Below are positions 40,101-48,559 of a stretch of DNA of 64,000 nucleotides, piece after piece. Position 1 is the stretch's first letter. Every line of letters begins with the position of its first letter. Under the pieces are notes generated by a model that had not been told where the DNA came from, did no database searches, and saw nothing but the letters and a program-made list of their open reading frames with translations. Origin of the DNA: Gordionus sp. m RMFG-2023 (Eukaryota; Nematomorpha; Gordioida; Chordodea; Parachordodidae); NCBI RefSeq assembly GCF_954871325.1, contig NC_088779.1:14758846-14822845 (forward strand), in the 5' to 3' direction. The position numbers and the translations under genes were made by a program.

Positions 40101-42066
40101 CACTAAAAAATTACCTTGTGGCTCTAATTATATGGTTGCTTTTCTAATCCACCATCCTGAAAACCAAAATGATTATAATACCTTCACCAACACATTTCTT
40201 GTCCTATCATCTGACCCCAAAATATATTTCAAATTTAACAGACAATGAGACCGAAGTAGCAATGGAACGTGCCTAATTATGGTAAAATTGCAACTACATT
40301 TGACCCGTATAAAATTATGTTTTCAGGTGTAATAAAGTTTAAAAAAATTGAATGATGGTTAACAGGATAATTTAATTCAGGAAACCATTCGAATGCTTCA
40401 GTAGAGTTTTTCATCATTTTGAGTTTATCAAACTTATGACTCGTTTAGGAAAATAGTTTTCTTTTAATTAAATTAAAATACCATTGTAGAAGATATGAAT
40501 AATGCTTGTGATTATTAATCTATTAAAAATGATTTTTCAATCTAACAGACTAATTATTTTTTTATTATAAAGGAAACGTTAGCACTATATTAACAAAAAT
40601 AATATTTTTTAGGTTTTATATTTAGAATATTAAAAAATTTCTCACTACATTGGAAATAGAATGATATAATTAATAATTATTTTATACATTATGCCAAAAA
40701 TTATTACAATGAAAATAAAAATAAATCAAGTAAATTTTTTTTATCCATAGTACAATTTAATATTTTTCTTATAAAATTATTTAATTCTGGAATATTCTAA
40801 GTCTTTATCTTTCATTATAATAAATAATTTCATCAATTTAATAAAATATTGAAAATATTGATCACTGATTTTAAAAAATATCGAGATGATTTAAATCAAA
40901 CTGATTTTTATTGGCCAATAAAATTGAATTAGCAGGGCTTTAATTTATATGCAACTGTCCTAAGTTTTTTATTAAACAGTTATCTTAATATTTTATTTCT
41001 TACGAAAAGTAAATCAGGTTTGACACCTAAATAATATGTATATTTTAATTACATGTAATTGATATATATATGATCTATCTATTTACATAACAAGATTATT
41101 AGGCTGGAAAGGATTATGTAATACGGCTCCATCGAACGAACAGTTTTTAAAGGCTATAACACAATTCGAATTATTCGTGTATGAATTATATTATAATTTA
41201 AATGTTTGCAAAAATTTAATGATAAATATCAATCCAAAAATGTTTAGGTACTATGAACTCTGTTGGGTAAACATAAGCAGATCTATTTTTTATTTAATTT
41301 TCTGGTATAAATTATCTTTCTTTTATAGATTTCTATGCAAACATATAATTGAATTTTTAAACAATAAAGACCGATAAAACTTCTAATATTAAAAATTGAT
41401 AACTTTTATAAAATGCAGAACAAACCTATCAACCTTTATCCTAATTAATTCCTGTTAGGTACATATCACACTGATACTATATTTCATATTATATTTATTA
41501 AGATTAACGTAAACAATATAGAAAGAGAAATGAGGTTATATTTTATGCTAGATTTTTTTTTTCCCTACAGTAATTGTATATTAAATTAACTAATTTAATA
41601 TCTATTATATAAAGATATTGTGGACATGGTGCTGGTAATGCATATATAAAAAAAGATGAGTTGAGTCAAGCAGAAGGAAAAGCAGTATCCTGTTTAATGG
41701 GCTGTAGCACCGGATATTTACAATCCAATGGTTTATTTGAACCTTACGGTGTCTTACTTAATTACCTCATGGCGGGATGGTATGTTTTACATCCATTTGG
41801 CATTTATTAAATTATACTCATTTTATATTTTTAGTCCTACCGTTATAGCCAATTTATGGGATGTGACATCAAGAGATCTTGACAGATATTTTAAAAATTT
41901 GCTCGAAAATTGGATTGAAAGTCCTTCATCATCGCTGGGAATTATTGTACAAAAATCCCGCTTTGTTTGTAAATTACCTTATATGGTTGGTTCATCTCCA
42001 ATAGTTTACGGTTTGCCTTGTGTTCTTGATGAAACTACATTGAATGTGCCATCAATAGAAAAATAA
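12780..42066 (+). CDS. ESP1: Separase (cohesin-cleaving cysteine protease), 15 exons
   Basis: Separase cuts the kleisin subunit of cohesin at anaphase. Exons inferred from splice sites and phase: 12780-13046, 13108-13389, 13439-13724, 15949-16105, 16152-17626, 23300-23570, 27453-27571, 27616-27722, 32334 (or 32340)-32447, 33839-34000, 34521-34676, 34886-35088, 41095-41178, 41615-41779 and 41835-42066. They join into about 1,359 codons with no stop. The C-terminal half has the family landmarks in order: NWIICSIV, EWWKYRKSLD, LPWES, NLTGDLKATQ, GWKG, catalytic His in YCGHGAGNAY (about residue 1232), catalytic Cys in LMGCSTG (about 1258), AGCPTVIANLWDVT and PIVYGLP. Length is near the shorter members of the family. 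The start is uncertain: the frame is open six codons back to a TTTTTTTTAG acceptor, so an upstream exon is possible. Five introns are 44-61 nt; most of the rest are transposon-filled. Confidence 0.92.
13860..15592. mobile_element. GGGTTCGG-type non-autonomous element in separase intron 3
   Basis: The left end begins AGGGTTGTGAACTCG with GGGTTCGGTTC words. The right end has CCCAAACTCAAAC and GAGTCACAGCTCC, which is inverted. The internal CTAGACATAAATT and TTATTTATAGGCAAAATAT are shared with 24190-24843 and, inverted, with 58130-58745. No convincing duplication flanks it. Confidence 0.6.
16152..17626 (+). CDS. ESP1: Separase exon 5 (helical region and basic linker)
   Basis: The longest exon (1,475 nt) starts after a 46-nt intron with a TTTATACAG acceptor. 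The first ~315 codons are helical and hydrophobic, as expected of the superhelix. About residues 645-740 form a Ser-, Asn- and Lys-rich stretch (SSSKSSNS, ISKIKKLR, KKNSKIRSKS) that looks disordered and may include a nuclear localisation signal. The donor CAGG/GTTTGA at 17626 was chosen because it gives the phase-1 exit required by the next exon. The frame itself stays open to 17664. Confidence 0.75.
17969..18376. mobile_element. MITE, 408 bp, GTCGTATGGG termini
   Basis: It begins GTCGTATGGGGTTTCGAAT and ends inverted with ATTTCGAATCCCAATACGAC. It is flanked by ATATATAT on both sides (17961-17968 and 18377-18384), an 8-bp duplication although low in complexity. Its core is homologous to 52365-52685, including the mirrored words TGTATTCCAACATG and CATGCTAGAATACA. 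Confidence 0.75.
19439..20761 (+). mobile_element. hAT element, 1,323 bp, GGATCG family, with exact duplication
   Basis: It starts CAGAGTTGTTAAAGGATCG and ends CGATTAACAAGCCTG, with CAATTTAG repeated exactly at 19431-19438 and 20762-20769. The plus strand keeps a BED-finger remnant (SSNLKRHLEV, near 19983) and a C-terminal box with ALVESLFNKAEHVLNGKH near 20409. The central catalytic region is missing and the frame is broken, so it is an internally deleted, non-autonomous copy. A homologous site without the insertion exists at 40560-40950. Confidence 0.92.
21377..22750 (+). mobile_element. hAT element, 1,374 bp, GAACCC family, with exact duplication
   Basis: It starts CAGGGATGTGAACCCGGACC and ends GGGTTCACATCCCTG, flanked by TAATAAAT at 21369-21376 and 22751-22758. 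Subterminal GAACCC/GGACCC words occur at both ends. An open stretch 21739-22233 encodes hAT transposase blocks (LDCTTRWSSMCMMLERLL, QAEQLCLSDFYGIWL). Beyond it, out of frame, lie ILKFWKENSSIYPELY and AVPATQV. The N-terminal third is absent. It sits inside the right arm of the foldback element. Confidence 0.92.
23300..23570 (+). CDS. ESP1: Separase exon 6
   Basis: It starts after CAAATAG and ends at a GTAAAT donor. It encodes DSDQWDILNILLNIRD and LITLLLPHSDRTLER with phase 1 entry and phase 2 exit, fitting both neighbours. It contains no family signature. The preceding 5.7-kb intron is almost entirely a foldback transposon. Confidence 0.7.
23640..23790. mobile_element. Remnant of the TCGTATGGG MITE family
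   Basis: TAGTATGGGGTTGCGAATCC and GAATCTCAATTTAAAATC follow the layout of the left end of 17969-18376. A further remnant lies at about 27345-27410 (CGAACCCATACGAC). Confidence 0.45.
24190..24843. mobile_element. hAT-type MITE, 654 bp, GGGTTCGG family
   Basis: It starts CAGGGATGCGAACCCC and ends CGGTTCGAATTCCTG. The flanks GTCATACC and GTCGTAGC match at six of eight positions, an aged duplication. GGGTTCGG repeats fill both ends. There is no coding capacity. Confidence 0.78.
25534..25758. mobile_element. PIF/Harbinger-like (Tourist-type) MITE, 225 bp
   Basis: Terminal inverted repeats GGCTGTGTCCTAGGT and ACCTAGGACACGGCC are flanked by TAA on each side (25531-25533 and 25759-25761), the target choice of PIF/Harbinger elements. 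The centre is T-rich on the plus strand. It is the only non-hAT DNA element recognised here. Confidence 0.82.
25762..27452. other. Rest of separase intron 6, no feature recognised
   Basis: AT-rich sequence with no open frame that matches a family, and no tandem or inverted structure apart from the small MITE remnant at 27345-27410. Confidence 0.5.
27453..27722 (+). CDS. ESP1: Separase exons 7-8, start of protease-associated region
   Basis: Exon 27453-27571 encodes EQHLSSLLSAQENATEKF and ends with KIPQ. A 44-nt intron (GTAAAT...TATAG) follows. Exon 27616-27722 gives NWIICSIV, YGGISFLLITRNE and SWIP. The P-x-NW...S...LLI.R pattern is the conserved opening of the separase C-terminal region. Confidence 0.82.
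27723..29000. other. Separase intron 8, first part
   Basis: Mostly featureless. CAGGGGCGGGGTTAG near 28025 resembles a hAT terminus of the type at 60225 but has no partner. ATTCGTATTC/GAATCGAATA words recur at 28700-28830. Confidence 0.4.
29014..29588 (-). mobile_element. tRNA-headed SINE with RTE LINE 3' tail, 575 bp
   Basis: It is flanked by a 13-bp duplication TGAACAAATATAT (29001-29013 and 29589-29601). On the minus strand the head has RNA polymerase III boxes A (TGGCCTAGTGG) and B (GGTTCAATCC) within the first ~70 nt. The body has two kinds of ~60-bp internal tandem repeat. The last ~90 nt (29021-29115) match the 3' end of the RTE LINE at 62384-62475 almost base for base (GAAGGAGCTTACCACCAGAA shared). 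It would be copied by that LINE's enzyme. It lies in separase intron 8, opposite to the gene. Confidence 0.92.
29589..31475. other. Separase intron 8, central part
   Basis: No gene seen. A GC-richer patch near 30290-30360 (CTGCCATGTCGCACC, GAAGGTGCTCGAGG) is unidentified. A short palindromic unit at 30604-30734 is listed separately. Confidence 0.45.
30604..30734. repeat. Inverted repeat, possible small MITE
   Basis: TTTTACCTCGTAAAGTATC at 30604 returns as GATACTTTTACGAGGTAAAA at 30714-30733. A further partial copy (CTTGTAAAGTATCATTTT) lies between. No flanking duplication is evident. Confidence 0.55.
31476..32292. mobile_element. GGCC-type hAT element in separase intron 8
   Basis: It begins CAGAGACCTGCAGAGGTACC and ends GGCCGGTCATGTAGGTCTCT, inverted. 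An internal GGGCCGGAGCCCGTCCG patch near 31890 may be a nested or rearranged piece. No duplication was confirmed. Its right end stops about 40 bp before separase exon 9. Confidence 0.6.
32334..32447 (+). CDS. ESP1: Separase exon 9
   Basis: It encodes FNDIIRGNKESSVYIDKI then EWWKYRKSLDNKMK and ends at a GTACAT donor. The WW..R..LD core is characteristic of separases. Two acceptors six bases apart (32333 and 32339) keep the same frame. A GGCC-type hAT ends only about 40 bp upstream. Confidence 0.85.
32547..33735 (+). mobile_element. Decayed hAT (P52rIPK/zf-TTF type) in separase intron 9
   Basis: G-runs near 32562-32585, after CAAGCGCATACGCAGCGG, and C-runs near 33695-33712, before CTCGCCTG, form degenerate termini like the known CAGTGGCGTA...GGGGG type. 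Plus-strand fragments between them carry transposase blocks: VDDEFHKLYVIAESI, LPIKTSINDRTFSSLTRIK and WVLALFNIHRKL. The frame is broken several times, so it is a relic. Flanking duplications no longer match. Confidence 0.78.
33839..35088 (+). CDS. ESP1: Separase exons 10-12 (pseudo-protease/protease bridge)
   Basis: Exon 33839-34000 continues the LD helix with DLIDCLENIIGISRYMFYGL. Exon 34521-34676 ends DPVILILEP, and exon 34886-35088 has CLPWES, IYRQPC and NLTGDLKATQEMF. Acceptor 34520 was chosen because it alone gives phase 0. A stronger-looking acceptor at 34476 would extend the same frame by 44 nt but in the wrong phase. Introns are 520 and 209 nt. Confidence 0.85.
34125..34272. mobile_element. 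hAT MITE, 148 bp, G-run type
   Basis: It starts CAGTGTTTTAAGGGGG and ends TCCTAGATACATCACTG. The flanks ATAATTTG (34117-34124) and ATAATTTA (34273-34280) match at seven of eight positions. It lies in separase intron 10. Confidence 0.75.
35089..36583. other. Separase intron 12, first part, nothing recognised
   Basis: AT-rich, with scattered ATTCGTAT words. No repeat boundaries and no plausible exon were found between the TGDLKATQ exon and the GWKG exon on this side. Confidence 0.5.
36584..38225 (-). mobile_element. Miniature LTR retrotransposon (TRIM-like) fossil
   Basis: Two direct long terminal repeats of about 380-395 bp (36584-36964 and 37831 to about 38225) both begin TGTAACATTTTAGTA on the plus strand. 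They enclose about 870 bp with no coding capacity. Read on the minus strand, the right-hand repeat is followed by TTGGTGTTGGAGAG, placed like a primer-binding site. The purine tract AGTGGAAGGG precedes the other repeat. The repeats differ noticeably, so the insertion is not recent. The element is non-autonomous and looks broken. Confidence 0.72.
38650..38980. mobile_element. GGCC-type hAT/MITE remnant
   Basis: GACCTGCTCGGGCC and GGGCCGAGG on one side and GGACCGGGC, GGCCGGGC on the other form degenerate inverted ends about 250 bp apart. No flanking duplication was found. Confidence 0.45.
40560..40950. repeat. Unfilled relative of the sequence around the 19439 hAT
   Basis: The order here is AGAATATTAAA, ACTACATTG, TTTTTTATCCAT, ACAATTTAATATTTTTC, AAGTCTTT, TCTTTC. 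The same order is found at 19310-19438 plus 20762-20830, where the 1,323-bp hAT interrupts it after CAATTTAG. It is therefore a second, much diverged copy of the foldback core, lacking the insertion. Confidence 0.68.
41095..42066 (+). CDS. ESP1: Separase exons 13-15 (catalytic dyad and C-terminus)
   Basis: Exon 41095-41178 has LLGWKGLCNTAPSNEQFL and ends in ELFV. Exon 41615-41779 carries the catalytic His (CGHGAGNAY) and Cys (LMGCSTG) and FEPYGVLLNYLMAG. Exon 41835-42066 carries PTVIANLWDVTSRDLDRYF and PIVYGLP, then stops. Introns are 436 and 55 nt. Both dyad residues are present, so the enzyme should be active. Confidence 0.93.
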
Positions 42067-45000
42067 ATCAATACTAATTTTTTTTTGTCAATATTATTAA
42101 TTATCGATTCAGAACTTTAAATGAATTATAAGAAAAAAGAATTAAATAAATCATGTGTTTATTGCTAATTTTGTTTTGTTTCTTGTTTAGCCCAAATTTC
42201 TAATTATAAGAACTCATTTTTACCAGGACTGATCCTTCGTAATGTTTTGGGCCCAATCTTTTCTTTAATTTAAGGATTAAGGATTCATATTTATTTTCAT
42301 TAGTAGAATCAGTTTGATTTTTTCCTCCATTTTATAAAATTTATATAAAATATAATATATTTTTAGGAATATTTGTTTTTATTTGCTAAACTATTAATAA
42401 ATAGGACTAATAAAGTAATTAAAATAATTTTATTGAATCTAACACAGTGATGCACTGAAACCTTCAATGTCTAATCAGATGCTAAGGTTGGATCTCTAAA
42501 AATCTATTTGGTTAGTTTAAATTAAAACGAATTATTTTCTCATCAAAATATTCGCAAGACTTGGTTGGAAGTCTTAATAAAGATATTTCGAAAAATATTT
42601 TGTTTAATGAAATAATTATACTTGTTGAAATATATTTTATAAGCCCTTATTTTTATGCTCTGAGCCCCGGTTTTAACCCCCAAACTCTAGTTCATGTATT
42701 TTAATGTATTCGAACCCTGTTTTTTAAGGAGGGTTCAGAGCTTTGTTTTTGAACCACATATAAATATATATTAAATTCTTCGATTTTCCGCACGATTAAA
42801 TAATATTCCTTAAATTAAAGTGCTATATAAGAGTTTTTCTATTCATTAGAGATTCGATAAACTTATAATATAAAAATATTAAATATTATTTTTTTTCCCC
42901 CATTTAAATCTATAGATATCAGTCCAAGATTGTGAAGGATATTTTTATAATGTAAAGGAATATGACGTAAATAATTACAAAAAACAATAAAATTGATGAA
43001 CAAAATTATTTTAAGCAAATAAATTTATTTCGAATTTTTTAAAATGATTTTATAAATATTCCCCTGACTTGTAAAATAAATTAATTTAATGTAAAATAAT
43101 TTTCAAAATAAATCTTGTTTTAAATAAGAATATTTTCGAACGATAAAAATAAGTGATATTGTCATTTATTATTATTATTTTATATGGTGTACGGCCTATT
43201 TAATTGAATTTACAAGCGAATTACCCAGCATTCAGCATTATTGTTCTGTTTTAGTATTCAAATACTTTGAGTTAATATAAATAGGAAATATAAAGGTAAA
43301 TAATTTTTTTAAAATCTATTTATTAAATGTGACATCCATATATTTTATGCTATTCTAAATACACAATTATTTTATTTATGTAGTAAATAAAGGTGCACAT
43401 TCTATTACCAATCAAATTTAACAAAAAAGATTTATAGATTTAATGTAATTACCGATTGAAATATATTAACGGCCATGTTTTAATCTAACATTAATATTTT
43501 AAATTCTCTCGCTCCAAACTTTAGGGGCTATATTGGATGCCATTTTAGCTTATTTGTCTTTGCTATTTTTGAATATTCGATAGAGTGGACCCAAATCCGA
43601 ATTGAATGAGAATAAAATATAAAAATATTGATTACATATTTTGTGCTCTCTTAATAAGAGTTTTTTTCTAACCCTGTATATAAGTATGATAAAAATTGTA
43701 TCTGCAAACATATATTTATAAAACTGTATCTTTATCTAGCGTTTTTAGAGGATATATCTGTATCAATATCCATTCTTAGGCGATGTATATTTATCTAGAT
43801 TCATTTAAAAAGTATGTCTCTTTAAACAACTCTGAAAAATATAAACGCATTATAATAATTAAAATTATATATATTTAAACAATCATAATATTATTCACAA
43901 TTTTTTTTACAAATATTTGAAATGAAAAACAACTAGCTATGCCGATCCAGAAATTTTTCACCGATTCGATATTAAAAAAACTGATCCGATATTTATATTG
44001 ATTTTTATGTACCATATAGCTTTGTATCAATGTCATAAAAATATATATTGTATTTTTTTAAAAACCATCTAACTTTCACGAATGATTAGGTGTATTTTAT
44101 TTTTTCTACTCTCCAAAAGTTAATAATCTCATTCAAAATATTTGCAATGTTTATAGGCAAATGTAGTGTTGTTAAGCAGCTCCATTTAGCTGATTAGTAA
44201 AAAGAGCTAAATCAAAATTTTAGCCATAATATTATTACCTTAGTTTGATAATTTTGCCAGTAGAACTCAGTGCCGATCCAATATTTAATATATATTTCGA
44301 TAAACCTTACTTGTTACTATTATTATTGTGATTCTTAATCCTTTAAAATAATTTTAATATAAAAATAATATTAATCCAGTTTAAAATGGAAAATATGACC
44401 AATAAAATTTTTTAATTATTTAACCAATAAAGGTTTTCATTTTTCAATATTTTAATATTGGCAGGAATGAAATGACAAATATTTTAAACCTTATATTTAA
44501 AATAATAGAATGTAAAGGTATAATAAAATAAAATTTTATATTGTATAATTATGTTCATACCAGAGCTGGCACACAATCTTTTTCAGTACCGGTAGCTAGA
44601 ACAGCTAAGTTAAAAAATGGCGGTGCCAACAGCGCGCTTTTTTTAGACAATACCTAAATAGAGCGCTATTTTGATATTTTCAATTTTATTTAATAAATAT
44701 CAGATACCATTTTCCATGCCAGGATTTGGGAAAAAAAAATTCAGGCCAGGCCCGGTTATATTTTAAAAATTACCCGGGCCGGGCTTACAACCAAGCCTGC
44801 AGGTCTCTGATAAATATTTTGATAAAATTAATTTACAGAATCTGACAAATCTTTAGATTCTTTAAGTCATGTATAATAATTACACCCCTCATTTTAGCTA
44901 TAATATAAATATTTCGAAATTTAGACATTTTTTCAAAAACTTGACTTGAATTTAAATGGTAAAATTCAGTTATCCTCAATATCATCCTTAACGAATGTCT

Positions 45001-45284
45001 TCTGCCATTCCCTTTGGTGTAAAAAAATGAAGTTTAATTTAAAAATTTTATCGATTCGTCATTGAATCTTTCATTAAACTGCATAATGTCAATTCAAATA
45101 GAACAAACAGGTTTTATAGCTAAAATGAAATATTACATTTAATAATGAAAGTATATACATCTTCTTTTTGGATTTATATATTTGAAGTCTAGAACTTTCA
45201 AAATCAAAAAGCAGATTTCTCCCCTTCATAAAATCGTGCATGAAAAAACTTTCACAAATTCAATGTTACAATCTATTAGGATTA
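42067..45284. other. Intergenic, downstream of separase
   Basis: No gene was recognised. It contains a GGGTTC-type remnant at 42655-42765 (GAACCCTG and GGAGGGTTCAGAGC). It also holds a GTTGTTAAGC MITE start at 44165, CAGAGCTGGCACAC (a possible hAT end) at 44574, and a GGCC terminus at 44730-44810 ending in GCAGGTCTCTG. Confidence 0.5.
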
Positions 45285-46870
45285 GATCTGTGCGCCGAAG
45301 CCTCAATTGACGGTGGTGGTTTTTTAATTTTTTTCAGCGTTCAGCGGCGCTCCGATTTCGCTGCCGCCTAATAAATTAGCGGCGTCCGTGGTGTTCTAAT
45401 TTAATATATATTACATTTTCTAATAATTTATTTGGGATCTCTTACTTCTAACATTGTTAATATAAATTATTTTCTGTCTCACCTCTATTTATATTTATTT
45501 TTCTCATTCTCAGAAATAGACGAAGGAATTGCATTTTTACTCAGATCAGAGTCATATAAACAAGTAATATTATCAAGATTCGTGGGGCATAAAAAAGTAA
45601 TTTTAAAATAAAACATAACTATGATAAACAAATTAGGAAAGTCACAAATAATGTTAATGAATTGTTTTTTTAAACTAAATCGGATTATTTTTGTAACCTA
45701 TGTAGAAAGGAATTATCAAAAATTAAGGAAACTGCCAAATGTAGTTAACATTATTTCTGATTCTAGAGTGTAGATGAGGACATTAATGTTTCATTGTAAG
45801 AAATCGAGTAATCTCCCAGTAAATATCGGAGATCAAATACCAAAAACAAAATATTTGGTATGGAACAACCAGACTAATATAAAAGATAAAATTTTACGCG
45901 CAATAACCGGCGCGCAAAAGTTACATGCCCACTAGTCTAAGAACTATTGAAATAAAAATTCATTCAAATGTCATGATGGTAAAGTGGAAAATATTACTTA
46001 TCAAGAAGATACGAGATATAAAATGAATGATATTAATATGTAACTTTTGGTGGTTGTTTTAGATAAATGACCAAAGTGCAAGTTAGTTTTCCAAATTCAC
46101 ATGAACCTCCCTACCCATTACATTTCCACCTAATGAGGATAAGGTATATACCTGTCAATAGGTTTGAATGGCTGCTTATCCATACAAACGATAATTATTT
46201 GGCCCCTCAGGGCGAATCTTTTGATTTCGATAAACTTTAAAAAGTGCGACCTTGTATGACTATGAAAAACTTTAGAAGGGCTGGTATGCTGGAAGAAATG
46301 ATAGTGGACATTTTATCAGCAGAGCCCAGCCATCCATCAACAACTAATTAAAAAAAGTTGTGTGGAGATTAGAAGATATGCCGCCTCACATTTACCTATA
46401 AAATCCGAGCAAAGGAAAAGATTTTCTCACTGTTCAAGTTATCGATGAACATCGTTCATATTTGTGGCGTTATATCTCTCTTATAGTTGAAATTGTTTTA
46501 AATCGTATCATGAATAATAAGTATGTTTGTTTATTTGCAAAGTGGGATAGTAGGTTACTGGGAGCAATGGTAAAGATATTCTTGATTATTTAAATAAAAA
46601 TTATATCAATGGAGTATCAAGTTCTCAATCCCTGACACGTTGAATTGAGCCTCGATTTCCTTTAGAAACTTAGAACGTGAATCAGAGCACTCTATCCGAC
46701 GAAAAACGTATATATATGAATGCGAAGGTTGGAATCATCGTTGAACTATGACGTGTAGTTAGTTGGACACCGAAAACAAAATCGCAGTTATATCCAGATT
46801 CAGTTAAAGAAATTTAGCGAGGAATACCGTGATGGGGTTAAAGCTTTCCAGATTTTATAAGAGCGATTTC
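45285..46870. other. GC-richer block of unknown identity
   Basis: It opens with GCGGCG/CGCTGCCGCC words near 45350-45395 that look like subterminal repeats. The stretch 46060-46860 has codon-like composition on the plus strand but many stops in every frame. Short peptides such as IPVNRFEWLLIHTNDNYLA could not be assigned to a family. The best guess is a decayed DNA transposon. A captured gene fragment is possible. Confidence 0.35.
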
Positions 46871-47742
46871 TTCAATATTCGATGTCAACTCAATTATTAT
46901 TCTAAATTATTAAATTTGTATATACTTAATTATGATTTACCAATAAAATAAATATATCTTATTACAAAATTTTGTCAAATTTAGTCTACTTAATATTGTA
47001 AGTAATTAAGGATGGACTTATTATTTACTATAACAAATAATTTTTACGAAAATAAGAAATACATGGGTTATTTTACTGAGGTATTTTAATTTTATCCCAG
47101 TACCAATTTGAATAACATTTTATTTAGTTTAAGCATTTTTTATGGAGGGTATATGAGTAATCTTAAAATAATGAATTATGGCCTAAAAAATTTAACTTAT
47201 ATTAATAAATAAAAATATACCTATATTAGGTGGTCTTAAGTAAATTCTATAAATATGAAAAAAAAAATTTCGGGAGGTTTTTTTCGGGATTCACTAAATA
47301 TAGGAATAATTTATATTTTTTAAATAATCTTTCTTTTTATCGGTTTTTCCAAAATAGGACTGCAACTAATTAAGTTATAACTTAAAAAATTAAATTGCAA
47401 TATATTTTATAATAATGCAAAGTTTCATTCGATAAAGAGATCTAAGAGATTAAAATAGGAGTTGAATTGAAAGGAGATGTTGTAAAGATGATGCTAACTA
47501 ATAGGGCCATGTTAAAATCTTAAATAAAAAATTAATTAATTATATGAACAATATTTTTCCATAACATAATAGTAGTGGACTACTTCAAAAAAAAGGCTGT
47601 TTAGATATATATTAACTTTATAATCAAGGTTACAATTATGATAATTATTAAATTTAACATAAATTTATAGATTAATCAATATTTAAAATAAACATTATAT
47701 TTTTAAATTTTTATAAATAGCAATAATCAAATTTAAGATAAT

Positions 47743-48559
47743 TTATTGATTTTGACGATGTCTTTTAGATCGCCCACCATTATTCACTGGCTTTTGATTT
47801 TGGGTTGGATGAGAAGTGGATGCTGAGCTATTTATATTTAATTAATTGTCTACTATATATATAATACTTGGAGTTATAAGTCAGAGCTAATTGTGGTGAG
47901 GTATTATCGATCAAATTAATTTTAGTAGGATTTTTAGTTTTTTTGGCCCATTCTTGATTAAATCCAATCGCTTCAGCTTATTTATATTTAAAAAAATTGA
48001 AATTTAAATTCTATAATAGCAATATAAATTTATTTGTCTGATTCGACAGTAATGATTCTAATAATGAAGTTTCCTAAAAAAATGAATGAAGAAAAAAAAT
48101 CAGTAAATAGATTTAAAAAAAGCAATATAAGGGTTGATAGTAAATAATAACTACTTGTATAAAATTAAATCAAAAGAAAATTTAAATGAAACCTTCATCG
48201 ATATTAATAAACTCCTCTTCTTCTTCCTCTTCACCCGTATTTATATTTTTATTTTTTTGAATAACGTGAGCTCTTTCCCCGATGTGGTGACCTACTAATA
48301 CTTTTTCTCTACCAGTCTTTGAATCCTTAATTGTTTTACGTACTTCCTTTACCTATAAATTTATTTGAAGAATAACAAATTTTAATTTGGGTTAAAAATA
48401 TATTACGCCTCCAGGCCCAATGCGAGTGGATTGAGACTCCTGGTATACATATGGTTGTGAGTTTCCGTTACTAGAAAAAGTCATAACGGAAGAGTGAGAA
48501 AATCCTTGATTAGTAGGTATGTTACTCATATTTTGCATCATACATTGAATGTCATTTGG
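47743..48559 (-). CDS. MLF: MLF exons 2-5 (conserved domain and basic tail)
   Basis: This cluster holds the diagnostic MLF core. The donor after GGAGGC (48407), the acceptor TTTATAG at 48353 and the donor at 48193 keep frame through PGG/VKEV and DE/AEAIGF. The last 40-nt intron (47828-47867) splits an Asn codon. The stop is at 47743-47745. Confidence 0.9.

Larger units (their letters stand above)
38226..41094. other. Separase intron 12, last part
   Basis: It holds the GGCC fragment at 38650-38980 and the repeat at 40560-40950, listed separately. The stretch around 39985-40248 is open for 87 codons, but its composition and peptide resemble nothing known. Confidence 0.45.

Noticed and set aside
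39985-40248. An 87-codon open stretch in separase intron 12
   Set aside because: No family resemblance; the repetitive GGTCGGTTTGGGC-type words suggest worn repeat sequence read as protein.
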